From: Candidatus Neomicrothrix sp. UBA6944 | Lineage (GTDB): Bacteria > Actinomycetota > Acidimicrobiia > Acidimicrobiales > Poriferisodalaceae | NCBI GenBank assembly: GCA_002448715.1 | Contig: DJZU01000103.1 | Coordinates: 1-17,802 of the forward strand | Length of the DNA stretch: 17,802 bases | Direction: 5' to 3' | Part shown: piece after piece, positions 1 to 7,459 of the stretch | How positions within the stretch are numbered: the first letter of the stretch is position 1 | How the letters are laid out: every line of letters starts with the position of its first letter | Position numbers and translations under genes: made by a program | Notes under the pieces: generated by a model | The model's database searches: none | Seen by the model: only the letters and a program-made list of their open reading frames with translations | Told to the model about the DNA's origin: nothing

Positions 1-522
1 TGGGTCACGGATGAGGACCTACATGGCCTCTACGACCGCGTAGTAGATAAGAACCACAATCGAATCGATTACATCATGTCGGTGCACTCACTGAACCCGA
101 GAGGCTTAGCTGCCCACGACGCCGTCTATAGATCAGCAATGGCAGGAACGCGCAGTCTCCGCAAAGTAGAGCGCGAACTCATCGCGCTAGTAGTGAGCCT
201 GGAGAACGAATGTCATTACTGAATAGTGCACCATCGGCGCGGTCTGCGTCTCCTCCTCAAAGACGACTCGCTAGCAGAAGCGATCGAGGAAGACTGGCGG
301 TCGGCGCCGTTGAGTCAAAAACGTAAAGCAATGCTCGAATACGCGACGAAGCTAACACTCACCCCTAGCGAGGTCACCGCTAGCGATGTCGAAGCCTTAC
401 GTGGCGTCGGGTTCAGTGATCGAGACGTCCTCGACATAGTTGAAGTAACCGCCTACTACGCCTACGCCAACCGCGTCGCCGATGGGCTCGGTATTTCCAC
501 TGAGTCGTGGATCAGCGACTGA
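1..522 (+). CDS. AhpD-family alkylhydroperoxidase, probable selenoprotein (CxxU), 5' partial
   Basis: The frame is open from base 1 to a TGA at 520-522, interrupted only by an in-frame TGA at 220-222. The translation on both sides matches the carboxymuconolactone decarboxylase/AhpD fold (COG2128, peroxidase-related enzymes). Upstream is AHDAVYRSAM and VERELIALVVSLENECHY; downstream is IVHHRRGLRLLL, then MLEYATKLT and ADGLG. Family members normally read C-x-x-C-x-x-x-H here. Counting codons from base 1, the catalytic set is E59, C71, TGA74 and H78. This has the same spacing as E118, C130, C133 and H137 of M. tuberculosis AhpD, so the TGA sits on the peroxidatic cysteine. A hairpin with a GGUCU loop follows (see 223-250). 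I infer selenocysteine at codon 74 and a thiol/selenol peroxidase role in the cytoplasm. The N-terminus, probably about 20 residues, lies outside the window. Alternatives are a pseudogene or a TGC/TGT-to-TGA sequencing error. No selA, selB, selC or selD is in view. Confidence 0.8.
223..250 (+). promoter_or_regulatory. Candidate bacterial SECIS element (bSECIS) inside the AhpD-like coding region
   Basis: Immediately after the in-frame TGA (220-222) the RNA can fold GGCGC (236-240) against GCGUC (246-250), closing a GGUCU loop (241-245). The stem has four Watson-Crick pairs and one G-U. The loop starts 18 nt after the UGA. From memory, the E. coli fdhF SECIS also has a GGUCU loop at that distance, and its CCAUCGG segment also occurs here at 231-237. 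The general bSECIS rule (hairpin about 16-37 nt downstream, a G in the first two loop bases) is met. The bulged U of the E. coli element is not obvious, and no long lower stem is visible. It would recruit SelB to decode the UGA. Confidence 0.65.
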
Positions 523-533
523 ACTGGATTCGC

Positions 534-547
534 AGCCCTTTATGGCT
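534..547. terminator. Weak hairpin between convergent genes
   Basis: AGCC (534-537) and GGCT (544-547) can pair around a six-base loop in the 32-bp gap between two convergent genes. There is no clear U-tract on either side. It is the only candidate terminator structure I see here, and it is weak. Confidence 0.15.
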
Positions 548-554
548 TGTCAGA

Positions 555-1490
555 TCACGTTTCGGATTGATCATCAAAGTGAGGGGCGACTTCTTCGGCG
601 AATCGGTTAATTGCTTCCAACCGCCCATCATTACCGCGACCTAAAACGAAAAACGCTGCGTGGTCCAAACCCACTTCTGCATATTGACCAATCTGGTCAA
701 TCACTTGTTCTGTTCCGCCACCAATCTCACCTTCACTGAGGTTACCGCCGTCAAAGTTCAACCGAAAAAGACTCGTCAGCTCTAGATCTTCAGAGTTGCG
801 GTCAACGATCTCACACTCTGTTTTCACTGCATCCCATTGTTGGGAAAGCAGATCCGGGTGCGCGAAGGCAGAGTGGAACGCGTCGCCGAATTTCGCAGTT
901 CGCTTAAAGGCCGCTGATGAATGACCCCCGACCCAAACCGGAATGTGGTTGTTGACCGGCTTGGGGCTAAACCCGATATCACGAAATTGTGTCCACGTCC
1001 CGTTGTAGGTCGACAGGCCTTCGCCAAACAGTTCTTGGAACACTTCTAATGTTTCATCGGCTCGAGAGCCTCGCTGATCCCATGGTCTGCCCACAGCCTC
1101 AAATTCTTCCTTCATCCAACCGACCCCTACTCCCATAATCGCTCGCCCATTGGAGAGATGATCAAGGGTCGCCCAACTCTTCGCCTGTTGCACCGCGCCT
1201 CGATACCCCAAGATGAGAACGGTGGTTCCAAGCAGAACCCGCTCGGTTATTCCCGCTACAAATTGGAGTGTCCCGATGCAATCCAACCATGCACTCCCTG
1301 CTTCAGGGAATCCGCTGTTGTCGTCTGCGTATGGGTACTTCGACTTCAACGTGGCGGGATCGGGCCAGGCGATGTGGTCACTTGACCACACCGACGCGTA
1401 CCCCAACTGCTCTGCTGTTGTAGCGATACGAATCATGGCTGCTCGGCTCGGATCGCGGCCAGCGTCGGGTAAATGAACACCGAATTTCAT
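555..1490 (-). CDS. LLM-class F420-dependent oxidoreductase (Rv2161c/TIGR03619-like)
   Basis: This is a 311-residue luciferase-like TIM-barrel protein, probably using coenzyme F420 (or flavin) for hydride transfer to an unknown substrate in the cytoplasm. The N-terminus MKFGVHLPDAGRDPSR is the typical first strand, followed by VWSSDHI near residue 35. The central block LSNGRAIMGVGVGW then EEFEAVGRPWDQRGSRADE is diagnostic, and VWVGGHSSAAFKRTAKFGD is the usual C-terminal substrate/cofactor segment. The frame stays open up to 1616, but the family starts at the ATG at 1488-1490. That ATG has an AGGA-type Shine-Dalgarno about 9 nt upstream, and the longer form would overlap the divergent CoA-transferase. 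It is convergent with the AhpD-like gene and paralogous to the LLM protein at 4071-4949. The subfamily call is firm; the cofactor and substrate are inference. Confidence 0.9.
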   Translation of the reverse strand: MKFGVHLPDAGRDPSRAAMIRIATTAEQLGYASVWSSDHIAWPDPATLKSKYPYADDNSGFPEAGSAWLDCIGTLQFVAGITERVLLGTTVLILGYRGAVQQAKSWATLDHLSNGRAIMGVGVGWMKEEFEAVGRPWDQRGSRADETLEVFQELFGEGLSTYNGTWTQFRDIGFSPKPVNNHIPVWVGGHSSAAFKRTAKFGDAFHSAFAHPDLLSQQWDAVKTECEIVDRNSEDLELTSLFRLNFDGGNLSEGEIGGGTEQVIDQIGQYAEVGLDHAAFFVLGRGNDGRLEAINRFAEEVAPHFDDQSET

Positions 1491-1580
1491 GAGATTTTTT
1501 CCTTCGTTGGCAAGCGACCCTAGAAGATCTCTAGCAAGTCGCGCTGCACGACCTGCTCGAATGTCTCTACGCTGCTGTCC
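1491..1580. promoter_or_regulatory. Divergent intergenic region with imperfect palindrome
   Basis: These 90 bp separate divergent starts (LLM at 1490, CoA-transferase at 1581), so promoters for both should lie here. An imperfect palindrome CTAGAAGATCTCTAG spans 1520-1534, flanked by similar octamers CAAGCGAC and CAAGTCGC. It could be an operator. I see no convincing -35/-10 pair. Confidence 0.25.
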
Positions 1581-2804
1581 ATGAAGAAGGAGGACTTCTA
1601 CCGGAACGCCCGCCATGACCTGCCCGGTCCACTCGCGGGGGTACGAATTATTGACGCTACGACTGCTTGGGCGGGACCAATGGCGTCATGCTTGCTGGCT
1701 GACTATGGGGCTGACGTAATCAGAGTCGCTATGCCTGGCGATGAAGGCTTGCCATGGCAGCCCTTCATTGGCGGTACTTCGCGATCTTTCGCAGAGGAAA
1801 CCATAAATCGTAATAAGCGCAGCGTCGCGATAGACCTCCGCCGACCCGAAGGGGTTGAAGCATTTCTGGCACTTGTAACTTCAGCAGACGTTGTTGTCGA
1901 AAACTTCAAACCCGGAACCTTCGCGGGGTGGGGCATTGGATACGACGACTGCCGAAAAGTAAAGCAAGACATTGTGTATCTGTCAGTGAGCGGATGGGGA
2001 CAGTTCGGCCCTGAATCGCAACGACCGGGCTACGACCCAGGCGCATTAGCCCATAGCGGCTGGATGGCCCTCAACGGAGAGAAAGATGGCGCCCCTTCGA
2101 AAGCCCCAACCTTTCTTGCTGATGACCTCTCGGGATTGCATGGGGCACTCGCTGTACTCGCGGCTCTTCATCACCGTGATGCGACAGGAGAAGGGCAACA
2201 CGTAGATGTATCACTGCTCGACTCAATCATTTACCAATCAAACGGGTACCTCACTCTGGGAGCTACAGGTGATTCGCTCGAACGGTGGGGAAGTGAGGTC
2301 AGAGTGTGCGCGCCGACCAACTGTTACGAGTGCAGCGACGGACACGTTTTCATGGCGCTCATTCTTGATTCCCATTGGGTTCGACTCACCGAAGTACTTG
2401 GCTGCCCCGAATTAGGGAAAGACCCTCGCTACCTCACCAATGAAGATCGTGTCGCGCACAGAACAGAAGTTGACTCATTGGTAGCGGATTGGTGTCGAGA
2501 TCGCCCCAAAGAAGAAGTGGTATCTGCGATTGATTCGGCTGGCATCGTCATTTCAGCGGTAAATACGTTCGCGGACGCCGCGCAGGACCCTCATGTGCTC
2601 GAACGGGATCTCTTGCAACAAACGACACTCATTGATGGATCTTCCGCGCCCCTGACTGGACCTGCCGCGAAGTTCAGTCGGACGCCAGTACGAGTGAGAC
2701 ACGGTGCTCCACGTCCGAATCAGCACACCGACGAAATCCTCGAAGAAGTAGGCGTTACCCAAGAGCAACTTGCCCAACTTCGCGACGCTGGAATAATTGA
2801 TTAA
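1581..2804 (+). CDS. CaiB/BaiF family (class III) CoA-transferase
   Basis: This is a 407-residue protein, full length for the family. It should move CoA between carboxylic acids (formyl-CoA transferase, carnitine/bile-acid CoA-transferase type) in the cytoplasm. The N-terminal part LPGPLAGVRIIDATTAWAGP followed by LLADYGADVIRV is the family signature. VVENFKPG, then YLSVSGWGQFGP, then the block ADDLSGLHGALAVLAAL and TGEGQHVDVSLLD follow in the expected order. By alignment with oxalate CoA-transferase the catalytic Asp is D181, the first Asp of ADD. The ATG at 1581 is the only reasonable start close to the core. No strong Shine-Dalgarno precedes it, so it may be leaderless. It lies next to LLM oxidoreductases on both sides, suggesting a catabolic setting. 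The acyl donor and acceptor cannot be predicted. Confidence 0.92.
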   Translation: MKKEDFYRNARHDLPGPLAGVRIIDATTAWAGPMASCLLADYGADVIRVAMPGDEGLPWQPFIGGTSRSFAEETINRNKRSVAIDLRRPEGVEAFLALVTSADVVVENFKPGTFAGWGIGYDDCRKVKQDIVYLSVSGWGQFGPESQRPGYDPGALAHSGWMALNGEKDGAPSKAPTFLADDLSGLHGALAVLAALHHRDATGEGQHVDVSLLDSIIYQSNGYLTLGATGDSLERWGSEVRVCAPTNCYECSDGHVFMALILDSHWVRLTEVLGCPELGKDPRYLTNEDRVAHRTEVDSLVADWCRDRPKEEVVSAIDSAGIVISAVNTFADAAQDPHVLERDLLQQTTLIDGSSAPLTGPAAKFSRTPVRVRHGAPRPNQHTDEILEEVGVTQEQLAQLRDAGIID

Positions 2805-2848
2805 GGAATTAGCGTTCGCTGTCCCTCCTTGGTGTCAACATGTAGTGC

Positions 2849-4057
2849 ATGGGAACCATCCTTGTAATCGTCGTAGGGGCGTTGGCGGCTGCCGTTGGTT
2901 ATCTGTTAAGCCAACTGCGCAATAAAGCGGCGGTCACCGAAGAACGAGAACCCGAAGTCCGACTAGATACCGACAGCATTGTTACGGCCGTAAAAGAAGC
3001 TGTGGACGCACAAGTGAATCAAGCAGCACAGGCAGCGCTTAAGACGAATAACGAACTAGCTGGTCAACTAATTGACGAACGAACTCGTACCCTCGAAGAA
3101 CAAACAAAAAACCTTTTGCAACCCGTTGCTGAACAGATGAATCAACTCAAGACTTCTGTTGGAGAGTTGAAGTCCACATACGAGAAAAACAAAGGTTCTT
3201 TTGAAAGCTCCAGCCACAATTTAGTTGAACAAATTAATGAGTTGAGTTCCCGAACTAGTGCGCTAGCCGGAGCGCTGAAATCTCCGTCAGCGCGAGGCGC
3301 CTGGGGCGAAAACCAGTTAAGAAATATCATCGATCTCGCGGGCATGGCGTCTTTCTGTGATTTCTCAGAGCAGTTCACGGCAGCCGGCGATGACGGGACG
3401 CTGCGACCCGATCTAACGGTAAGGCTACCCAACGGCGCTTTTTTGGTCGTTGATTCCAAAGTCCCACTATCTGCGTATCTTCGAATGCAAGAACTCGAAG
3501 ACCCCATCGCCCGAGAAGCTGAACTAAAAGGCCATGTAAAAGCTGTACAGGCGCACGTTAAAGCGCTCTCCGATAAGCAGTACTGGGCGTTGTTTGATGA
3601 TGCACCTGATTTCGTTGTCATGTTTGTTCCCGGCGAGTCCTTCTTGGCCGATGCCGTCAGAGCGGAAGCTGGGCTGATTGACGAAGCAATGCGTCAGCGC
3701 GTCATCATCGCTTCACCCATGAGTCTGATGGCGCTGTTGTTAACCATTGCGCGAGGTTGGCAAACAACACAATTAGCTGAAAATGCGAAGAAGGTAGAAG
3801 AGCAAGGCCGCGAGTTGCATCGTCGAGTAGGCACAACCTTGGCTGCTATGGCGAAAACCGGTCGAGGATTGGAAAGTGCGACTAAGGCGTACAACGAAAT
3901 GGTGGGCAGCGTTGAAAGCAGAGTGCTGCCTACTCTGAGGCGATTCAATGAGCTAGGTGTCGCAGGTGAGGAACTCCCTGCGGTAAAGCCAGTTGAATCT
4001 GCCACGCGTAACGTCACAGCTCGAGAACTTGAAGTCCCCGCTGATGAAATCGATTAG
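2849..4057 (+). CDS. rmuC: DNA recombination protein RmuC
   Basis: This 402-residue protein has the RmuC layout. There is an N-terminal membrane segment (about residues 2-21, ILVIVVGALAAAVGYLL), then a long Glu/Gln/Lys-rich coiled coil (about 30-145), then the PD-(D/E)xK nuclease-like RmuC core. The core begins at R149 with RGAWGENQLRNIIDLAGM and continues through RPDLTVRLPNG, VVDSKVPLSAY and VMFVPGESFL to IIASPMSLMALL. RmuC limits inversions at short inverted repeats and is presumed to act on DNA while anchored at the membrane. The start is fixed: an in-frame TAG lies at 2843-2845 and the ATG at 2849 is the first codon usable after it. It is 44 bp downstream of the CoA-transferase and probably functionally unrelated to it. 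Confidence 0.95.
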   Translation: MGTILVIVVGALAAAVGYLLSQLRNKAAVTEEREPEVRLDTDSIVTAVKEAVDAQVNQAAQAALKTNNELAGQLIDERTRTLEEQTKNLLQPVAEQMNQLKTSVGELKSTYEKNKGSFESSSHNLVEQINELSSRTSALAGALKSPSARGAWGENQLRNIIDLAGMASFCDFSEQFTAAGDDGTLRPDLTVRLPNGAFLVVDSKVPLSAYLRMQELEDPIAREAELKGHVKAVQAHVKALSDKQYWALFDDAPDFVVMFVPGESFLADAVRAEAGLIDEAMRQRVIIASPMSLMALLLTIARGWQTTQLAENAKKVEEQGRELHRRVGTTLAAMAKTGRGLESATKAYNEMVGSVESRVLPTLRRFNELGVAGEELPAVKPVESATRNVTARELEVPADEID

Positions 4058-4059
4058 AT

Positions 4060-4074
4060 CTGACTCAAAGTCAG
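4060..4074. terminator. Perfect hairpin spanning two convergent stop codons
   Basis: CTGACT (4060-4065) and AGTCAG (4069-4074) form a perfect 6-bp stem around CAA. The hairpin lies across the 13-bp gap between rmuC and the convergent LLM gene, overlapping the latter's stop. Symmetry would allow action in both directions. There is no U-tract and the stem is short, so it is only a candidate. Confidence 0.3.
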
Positions 4075-4949
4075 TTGATGCTGCGAGCCACTTCTACGAA
4101 TGGATGAATGTTCTCCAAATTCGAATCAAGGTGTTTGCTGCCTTGTCGTAAGAACGGAATTAGCAACTGCGTGACTCCTGCTTCTGCATATGCCTCAACC
4201 ATTGAAGGATCCATTTGGTCGTTGACTGCTCCGATGTGGATTTCAAGTTCTTCGATTGAACGGTTTTCCGCTTCTAGAAAATCTTTCAAACGCGAAACCA
4301 TTTCTCGGCTCTCATCGGGTGACAGGTTGATTCCATACCAGCCCGCGCCATAGCGAGCCGTGCGTTGGAGAGCAGCGTCGGAGTGTCCGCCAACACAAAT
4401 TGGAATTCCTCCCTCCTGAACGGGTTTGGGGTGCATACGACAATCCGGCAACTGATACATGTCGCCTTCAAATGAGCTGAGTTCGTCGTTCCATAGGGTC
4501 TGGATCACCTCGAGGTACTCGTCACAACGTCTACCGCGGTTGGGCCAGGGAGCGCCGCAGGCTTCAAATTCTTCCCAGCTCCAGCCAACTCCGACTCCGA
4601 AGTCGAGTCGTCCGTTCGACAAGAAGTCCAGGGTTGCGTATTCCTTGGCTGCGTAAACGGGGTTGTTCTGGGGAAGGATGCATATGCCGGTGCCGAGCCG
4701 AAGCGTGGACGTGCACGCCGCTAAGAAACCGATGCTGCTCACCATGTCCATCAAGCCTGAACCTTCCGGAAATCGAAAAACTCCGTCTGGTGTTCCTGGG
4801 TATTTGGATTGGTAGCTATCAAATAGGACAACGTGCTCCCCGAGCCAGAATGAGTGAATTCCCATTGCCTCTGCTCTTTGACCGAACTCCCGCAGAAACT
4901 CAGGTGTCGCAACGGGCGAACGTAACGGAGTGAAAAGACCTATTTTCAT
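4071..4949 (-). CDS. LLM-class F420-dependent oxidoreductase (Rv2161c/TIGR03619-like), second copy
   Basis: This is a 292-residue luciferase-like oxidoreductase beginning MKIGLFTPLRSPVATPEF. It shares with the protein at 555-1490 the SKYP segment, the block LSNGRLDFGVGVGWSWEEFEACGAPW followed by NRGRRCDEYLEVIQTLW, and GGHSDAALQRTARYG near the C-terminus. The two are clearly paralogous but diverged. The active-site region GEHVVL (about residue 38) replaces SDHI. It should carry out an F420-linked oxidation or reduction of an unknown substrate. The ATG at 4947-4949 starts at the first barrel strand, so no extension is needed. The upstream Shine-Dalgarno is weak. It is convergent with rmuC and divergent from the lipoprotein gene. 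Confidence 0.9.
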   Translation of the reverse strand: MKIGLFTPLRSPVATPEFLREFGQRAEAMGIHSFWLGEHVVLFDSYQSKYPGTPDGVFRFPEGSGLMDMVSSIGFLAACTSTLRLGTGICILPQNNPVYAAKEYATLDFLSNGRLDFGVGVGWSWEEFEACGAPWPNRGRRCDEYLEVIQTLWNDELSSFEGDMYQLPDCRMHPKPVQEGGIPICVGGHSDAALQRTARYGAGWYGINLSPDESREMVSRLKDFLEAENRSIEELEIHIGAVNDQMDPSMVEAYAEAGVTQLLIPFLRQGSKHLDSNLENIHPFVEVARSIN

Positions 4950-5211
4950 GGAACTGATTCTTTCTGTTGAGGAGAACCCAGCTGCTTAAGGCGCTGTAGT
5001 TATCTTCGGATGAGCGTAGCCGGGCGGCTGGGTGGGGCTCTGATTGGCAACTATCCGCAACCATCATTGAAAAGTTCAACGAAAACCTGAGCGGACGGAA
5101 TCAGAAATATATGTATATCTTTCGGTCACGTCGTCGACCCGCAGATAATGGAGTCAGCACCCTTCTACGATGAGAAACATCAAACTGGCTCAATCCAGAT
5201 GTATGGGACCC
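4950..5211. promoter_or_regulatory. Divergent intergenic region (LLM / lipoprotein)
   Basis: About 260 bp lie between divergent starts. An inverted repeat TTGAA-AAG-TTCAA lies at 5067-5079, and an AT-rich near-palindrome ATATATGTATAT at 5107-5118 is a plausible -10 area for the lipoprotein gene. I cannot pair it with a good -35. An alternative ATG for the lipoprotein lies at 5170. Confidence 0.25.
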
Positions 5212-6753
5212 ATGAAACGACTCGCACTCCCACTCCTGGCCGCACTCATGTTGTTGGCAGGATGCTCAACCGACGGTCCCTATCCGAAATCGAATCCATA
5301 CGAACAATGCGAGAACCTTGGGGACCGTGTGCTGATCGACGGCGTGCTGGTTTCATGCGAAGGAACGATGTTCACTCCAACCACCGTAAATGACGATGAC
5401 ATGCTCGACCCTAAGTTCAGTGCCCCTGACGAAGCGGAGGACAAAACCTATGCGCTTGGAATCGTTAAACCGGAAGAAACTGCAGTTTCGTCCGGGTTTC
5501 CCCACATCTGCCAAGCCTGGGAAGGAATCCAAAACCGACCTGCCTTAACTGAACTGGAACGACTCGCCAGTCACGACCTCGTGATTTCAACGCCTCACGT
5601 TCTGAACCTGGGCTGGGTCCGCACCGATGAACAGCCCTATACAGGGTTATCGACAACTCTTGAAGCGACATGGAACGGTAGCCCTTCCGTGAAGAAAGAC
5701 GCCCTCCGCGAACTCAACCCCAATTTCACGTTCATAGTTTCTGTGTTCTATCGAGAAGGATCCTTTGTCGGGGATGAGGACACGATCACCGACCTATGGA
5801 AATTCGGTGACTACCCACCTGATTCCCCATTTTGGATTCGAGACGAGGCAGGTGAACCGGTTCCTGCGTTCGGCCGTGACGACAACCTCGACGGAACTAT
5901 CCAACCCGAAGAGATCCAGTTGGTCTTGGTCGACTTCCGCAACCCAGATCTGATCGAACTGATAGCCCAGAAAGCCCTCATCCTCGATCAGAGCGGCGTG
6001 GTTGACGGCATCTTCTTGGACTGGTGGAGCGAACGCCACCGCACAGCAGGGTCGTTCCTTGACTGGGAAGAGTTCTATATGACGTTGGAGGAAGAGGTAG
6101 AGGCACGGCTCGCCATCTTGCGACGCATCCGCGAATTAGTCAGCGACGATTTTCTGATCGTAGGGAACACCAACCAATGGACCGCACCCCTGTCAGCTCC
6201 CTACATGAACGGCATGTTCATGGAATCAGTGAAAGCCGACATGTTTTCGGGATATACCACCCAAGAGCTGCAAACCATCGAGGAATCTCTGTATTGGGGA
6301 TCAGAAAACCTGAGAGAACCCAGGGTGAGTTGTTTAGAAGGTTGGAGAGTTGTCTACAACTACGCAGAAACAGACCACGACGCACAGATCTCGGAACGAA
6401 ACTCCGAAGAGAATCAACGCCAGATGCGTCTCGTCACCACGCTCAGTTTGACCCATTCCGACAGCAACGTCGTATTTGGTGCTGACCCCGTAGAGGCACA
6501 CGCACACAACTGGTATGAGTTCTGGGACGCAGATCTCGGTCAAGCTGTGGGACCGAAACGGACAACATACCAAGGCATTGAGGGTCTGTTCATTCGAGAG
6601 TTCACCAACGGTTACGCCGTCTACAACCGGTCAGGTTCAGTGCAGGAGGTCACCTTCGACCGTGAATATCAGGCGGTTTCTCAAGCCCACACTGGTAACG
6701 CCCATCTGGTCCCCAACATGGACGGTGAAATTTTCCTCGCCTCGCTGCAGTAA
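5212..6753 (+). CDS. Lipoprotein with putative glycoside-hydrolase-like TIM barrel and EF-hand-type loop
   Basis: From the ATG at 5212 this is 513 residues. It starts with a lipoprotein signal peptide MKRLALPLLAALMLLAGC, with lipobox LAGC at 15-18, so the mature protein should be anchored at C18 on the outer face of the membrane. An ATG at 5170 would add 14 residues before the signal and is less likely. The body resembles hypothetical GH/GH114-like barrels: VDFRNPDLIELIAQKA, then DGIFLDWWSE (D265, D270) and NGMFMES (E338). These are candidate catalytic acids. An EF-hand-like loop with ligand pattern D223-x-N225-x-D227-G228-x-I230-x-x-x-E234 precedes the third of these blocks and suggests calcium binding. 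A C-terminal beta-rich part (about 440-513) may be an accessory domain. A role in extracellular polysaccharide processing is inference. The next gene starts 17 bp downstream. Confidence 0.75.
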   Translation: MKRLALPLLAALMLLAGCSTDGPYPKSNPYEQCENLGDRVLIDGVLVSCEGTMFTPTTVNDDDMLDPKFSAPDEAEDKTYALGIVKPEETAVSSGFPHICQAWEGIQNRPALTELERLASHDLVISTPHVLNLGWVRTDEQPYTGLSTTLEATWNGSPSVKKDALRELNPNFTFIVSVFYREGSFVGDEDTITDLWKFGDYPPDSPFWIRDEAGEPVPAFGRDDNLDGTIQPEEIQLVLVDFRNPDLIELIAQKALILDQSGVVDGIFLDWWSERHRTAGSFLDWEEFYMTLEEEVEARLAILRRIRELVSDDFLIVGNTNQWTAPLSAPYMNGMFMESVKADMFSGYTTQELQTIEESLYWGSENLREPRVSCLEGWRVVYNYAETDHDAQISERNSEENQRQMRLVTTLSLTHSDSNVVFGADPVEAHAHNWYEFWDADLGQAVGPKRTTYQGIEGLFIREFTNGYAVYNRSGSVQEVTFDREYQAVSQAHTGNAHLVPNMDGEIFLASLQ

Positions 6754-6769
6754 CTAGCCGTAACAACTG

Positions 6770-7339
6770 ATGTCAGATCCCTCAGTCAAGATGGTCAAAG
6801 TGCCACACTCGATCACAATGCCTGACGATGAGTTGCTCTCAGAGGATTTCTTCTCCTCAAAGTCCAACTCAGATTTAGCTTCGATGATGCAACTCATCGT
6901 TGCCGAACAGCAGAAGAGGGCCGTAGAAGGATCGGAACCAGACGCGCTACTTGAGCAAGGCTTCGCGGATGGTTTCAAACCAAACGGACTTCCCCATGAC
7001 CCCTGGATCGTCGATGGGATACTTATTTGTCCAGGCGCGGTAAATGACAGAAGCGCAACTTCTCATGACTGTGGATTCGTGGTCTTCGACGAACACTGGT
7101 GCTGGGAACACCCCGACGTTCTCCTAGACGACGTCCGATACATTGACGGCCCTAAGCGACGTCAACGTTCCGTCTCTCTTATACCTGTGTTTGAGGGACT
7201 GGAGTTCGACCTGGTCATATCCCGAGCATCGTCGGGTCAACACAAGATGCGATCCGCGACAGCGTTCCGCGTCGTGGACAGCTGTCTTGAAGTAGTGCGT
7301 AACAGGACACCAAAGAAGACTTCCAGCCACCGCCACTAA
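6770..7339 (+). CDS. Conserved-looking hypothetical protein, 189 aa
   Basis: I do not recognise this family. It has an acidic, Ser-rich N-terminus (about 1-50), a helical Glu/Gln stretch, then a compact region with ICPG, HDCGFVVFDEHWCWEHP and DGPKRRQRSVSLIP, and a short basic tail. There is no signal peptide or membrane segment. The clustered His, Cys, Asp and Glu around residues 100-115 could bind metal, but this is only a guess. It begins 17 bp after the lipoprotein stop on the same strand, so co-transcription is likely. ATG codons at 6791 and 6818 are alternative starts. Its TAA (7337-7339) is directly adjacent to the stop of a candidate minus-strand mini-protein. Confidence 0.65.
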   Translation: MSDPSVKMVKVPHSITMPDDELLSEDFFSSKSNSDLASMMQLIVAEQQKRAVEGSEPDALLEQGFADGFKPNGLPHDPWIVDGILICPGAVNDRSATSHDCGFVVFDEHWCWEHPDVLLDDVRYIDGPKRRQRSVSLIPVFEGLEFDLVISRASSGQHKMRSATAFRVVDSCLEVVRNRTPKKTSSHRH

Positions 7340-7459
7340 TCACCCAAAAGCTAGAGACAAGACCAACCCAACGGCGAGAGACAACGAGATCAGGTACGCC
7401 ACCTTGCGGTAAGCATCTCGCTTTCCTTGAGCGTAAGTACGATCAAGATCTGAGGTCAT
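7340..7459 (-). CDS. Candidate 39-aa single-span membrane mini-protein
   Basis: On the minus strand an ATG at 7457-7459 opens a 39-codon frame. It encodes a charged N-terminal half (MTSDLDRTYAQGKRDAYRKV) and a C-terminal hydrophobic helix (YLISLSLAVGLVLSLAFG) ending in TGA at 7340-7342. The same frame is free of stops upstream as far as 7573. It reads VRSYELPPEQVLQVVARR, which looks protein-like, so a GTG start at 7495 (51 aa) is possible. The positive-then-hydrophobic layout suits a tail-anchored peptide. No recognisable family is evident and no strong ribosome site was seen, so this may be chance. Confidence 0.4.
   Translation of the reverse strand: MTSDLDRTYAQGKRDAYRKVAYLISLSLAVGLVLSLAFG

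Noticed and set aside
226..522. Separate 98-residue gene starting at GTG 226
   Set aside because: It is the 3' part of the AhpD-like frame. Conserved family sequence continues upstream across the TGA at 220-222, and a start there would lack the catalytic Glu and first Cys.
1491..1616. N-terminal extension of the first LLM protein to 1616
   Set aside because: The extra 42 residues have no LLM homology and overlap the divergent CoA-transferase start. The ATG at 1490 has a Shine-Dalgarno and begins at the first barrel strand.
3142..3621. 159-codon minus-strand frame inside rmuC
   Set aside because: It is antisense to the conserved RmuC core, Ser-rich and without family resemblance: a shadow frame.
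4071..4949. Recent duplication or recombination between the two related LLM genes (555-1490 and 4071-4949)
   Set aside because: They share motifs but differ widely across the rest of the protein, and no long identical DNA stretch is visible. Ancient paralogy explains them.
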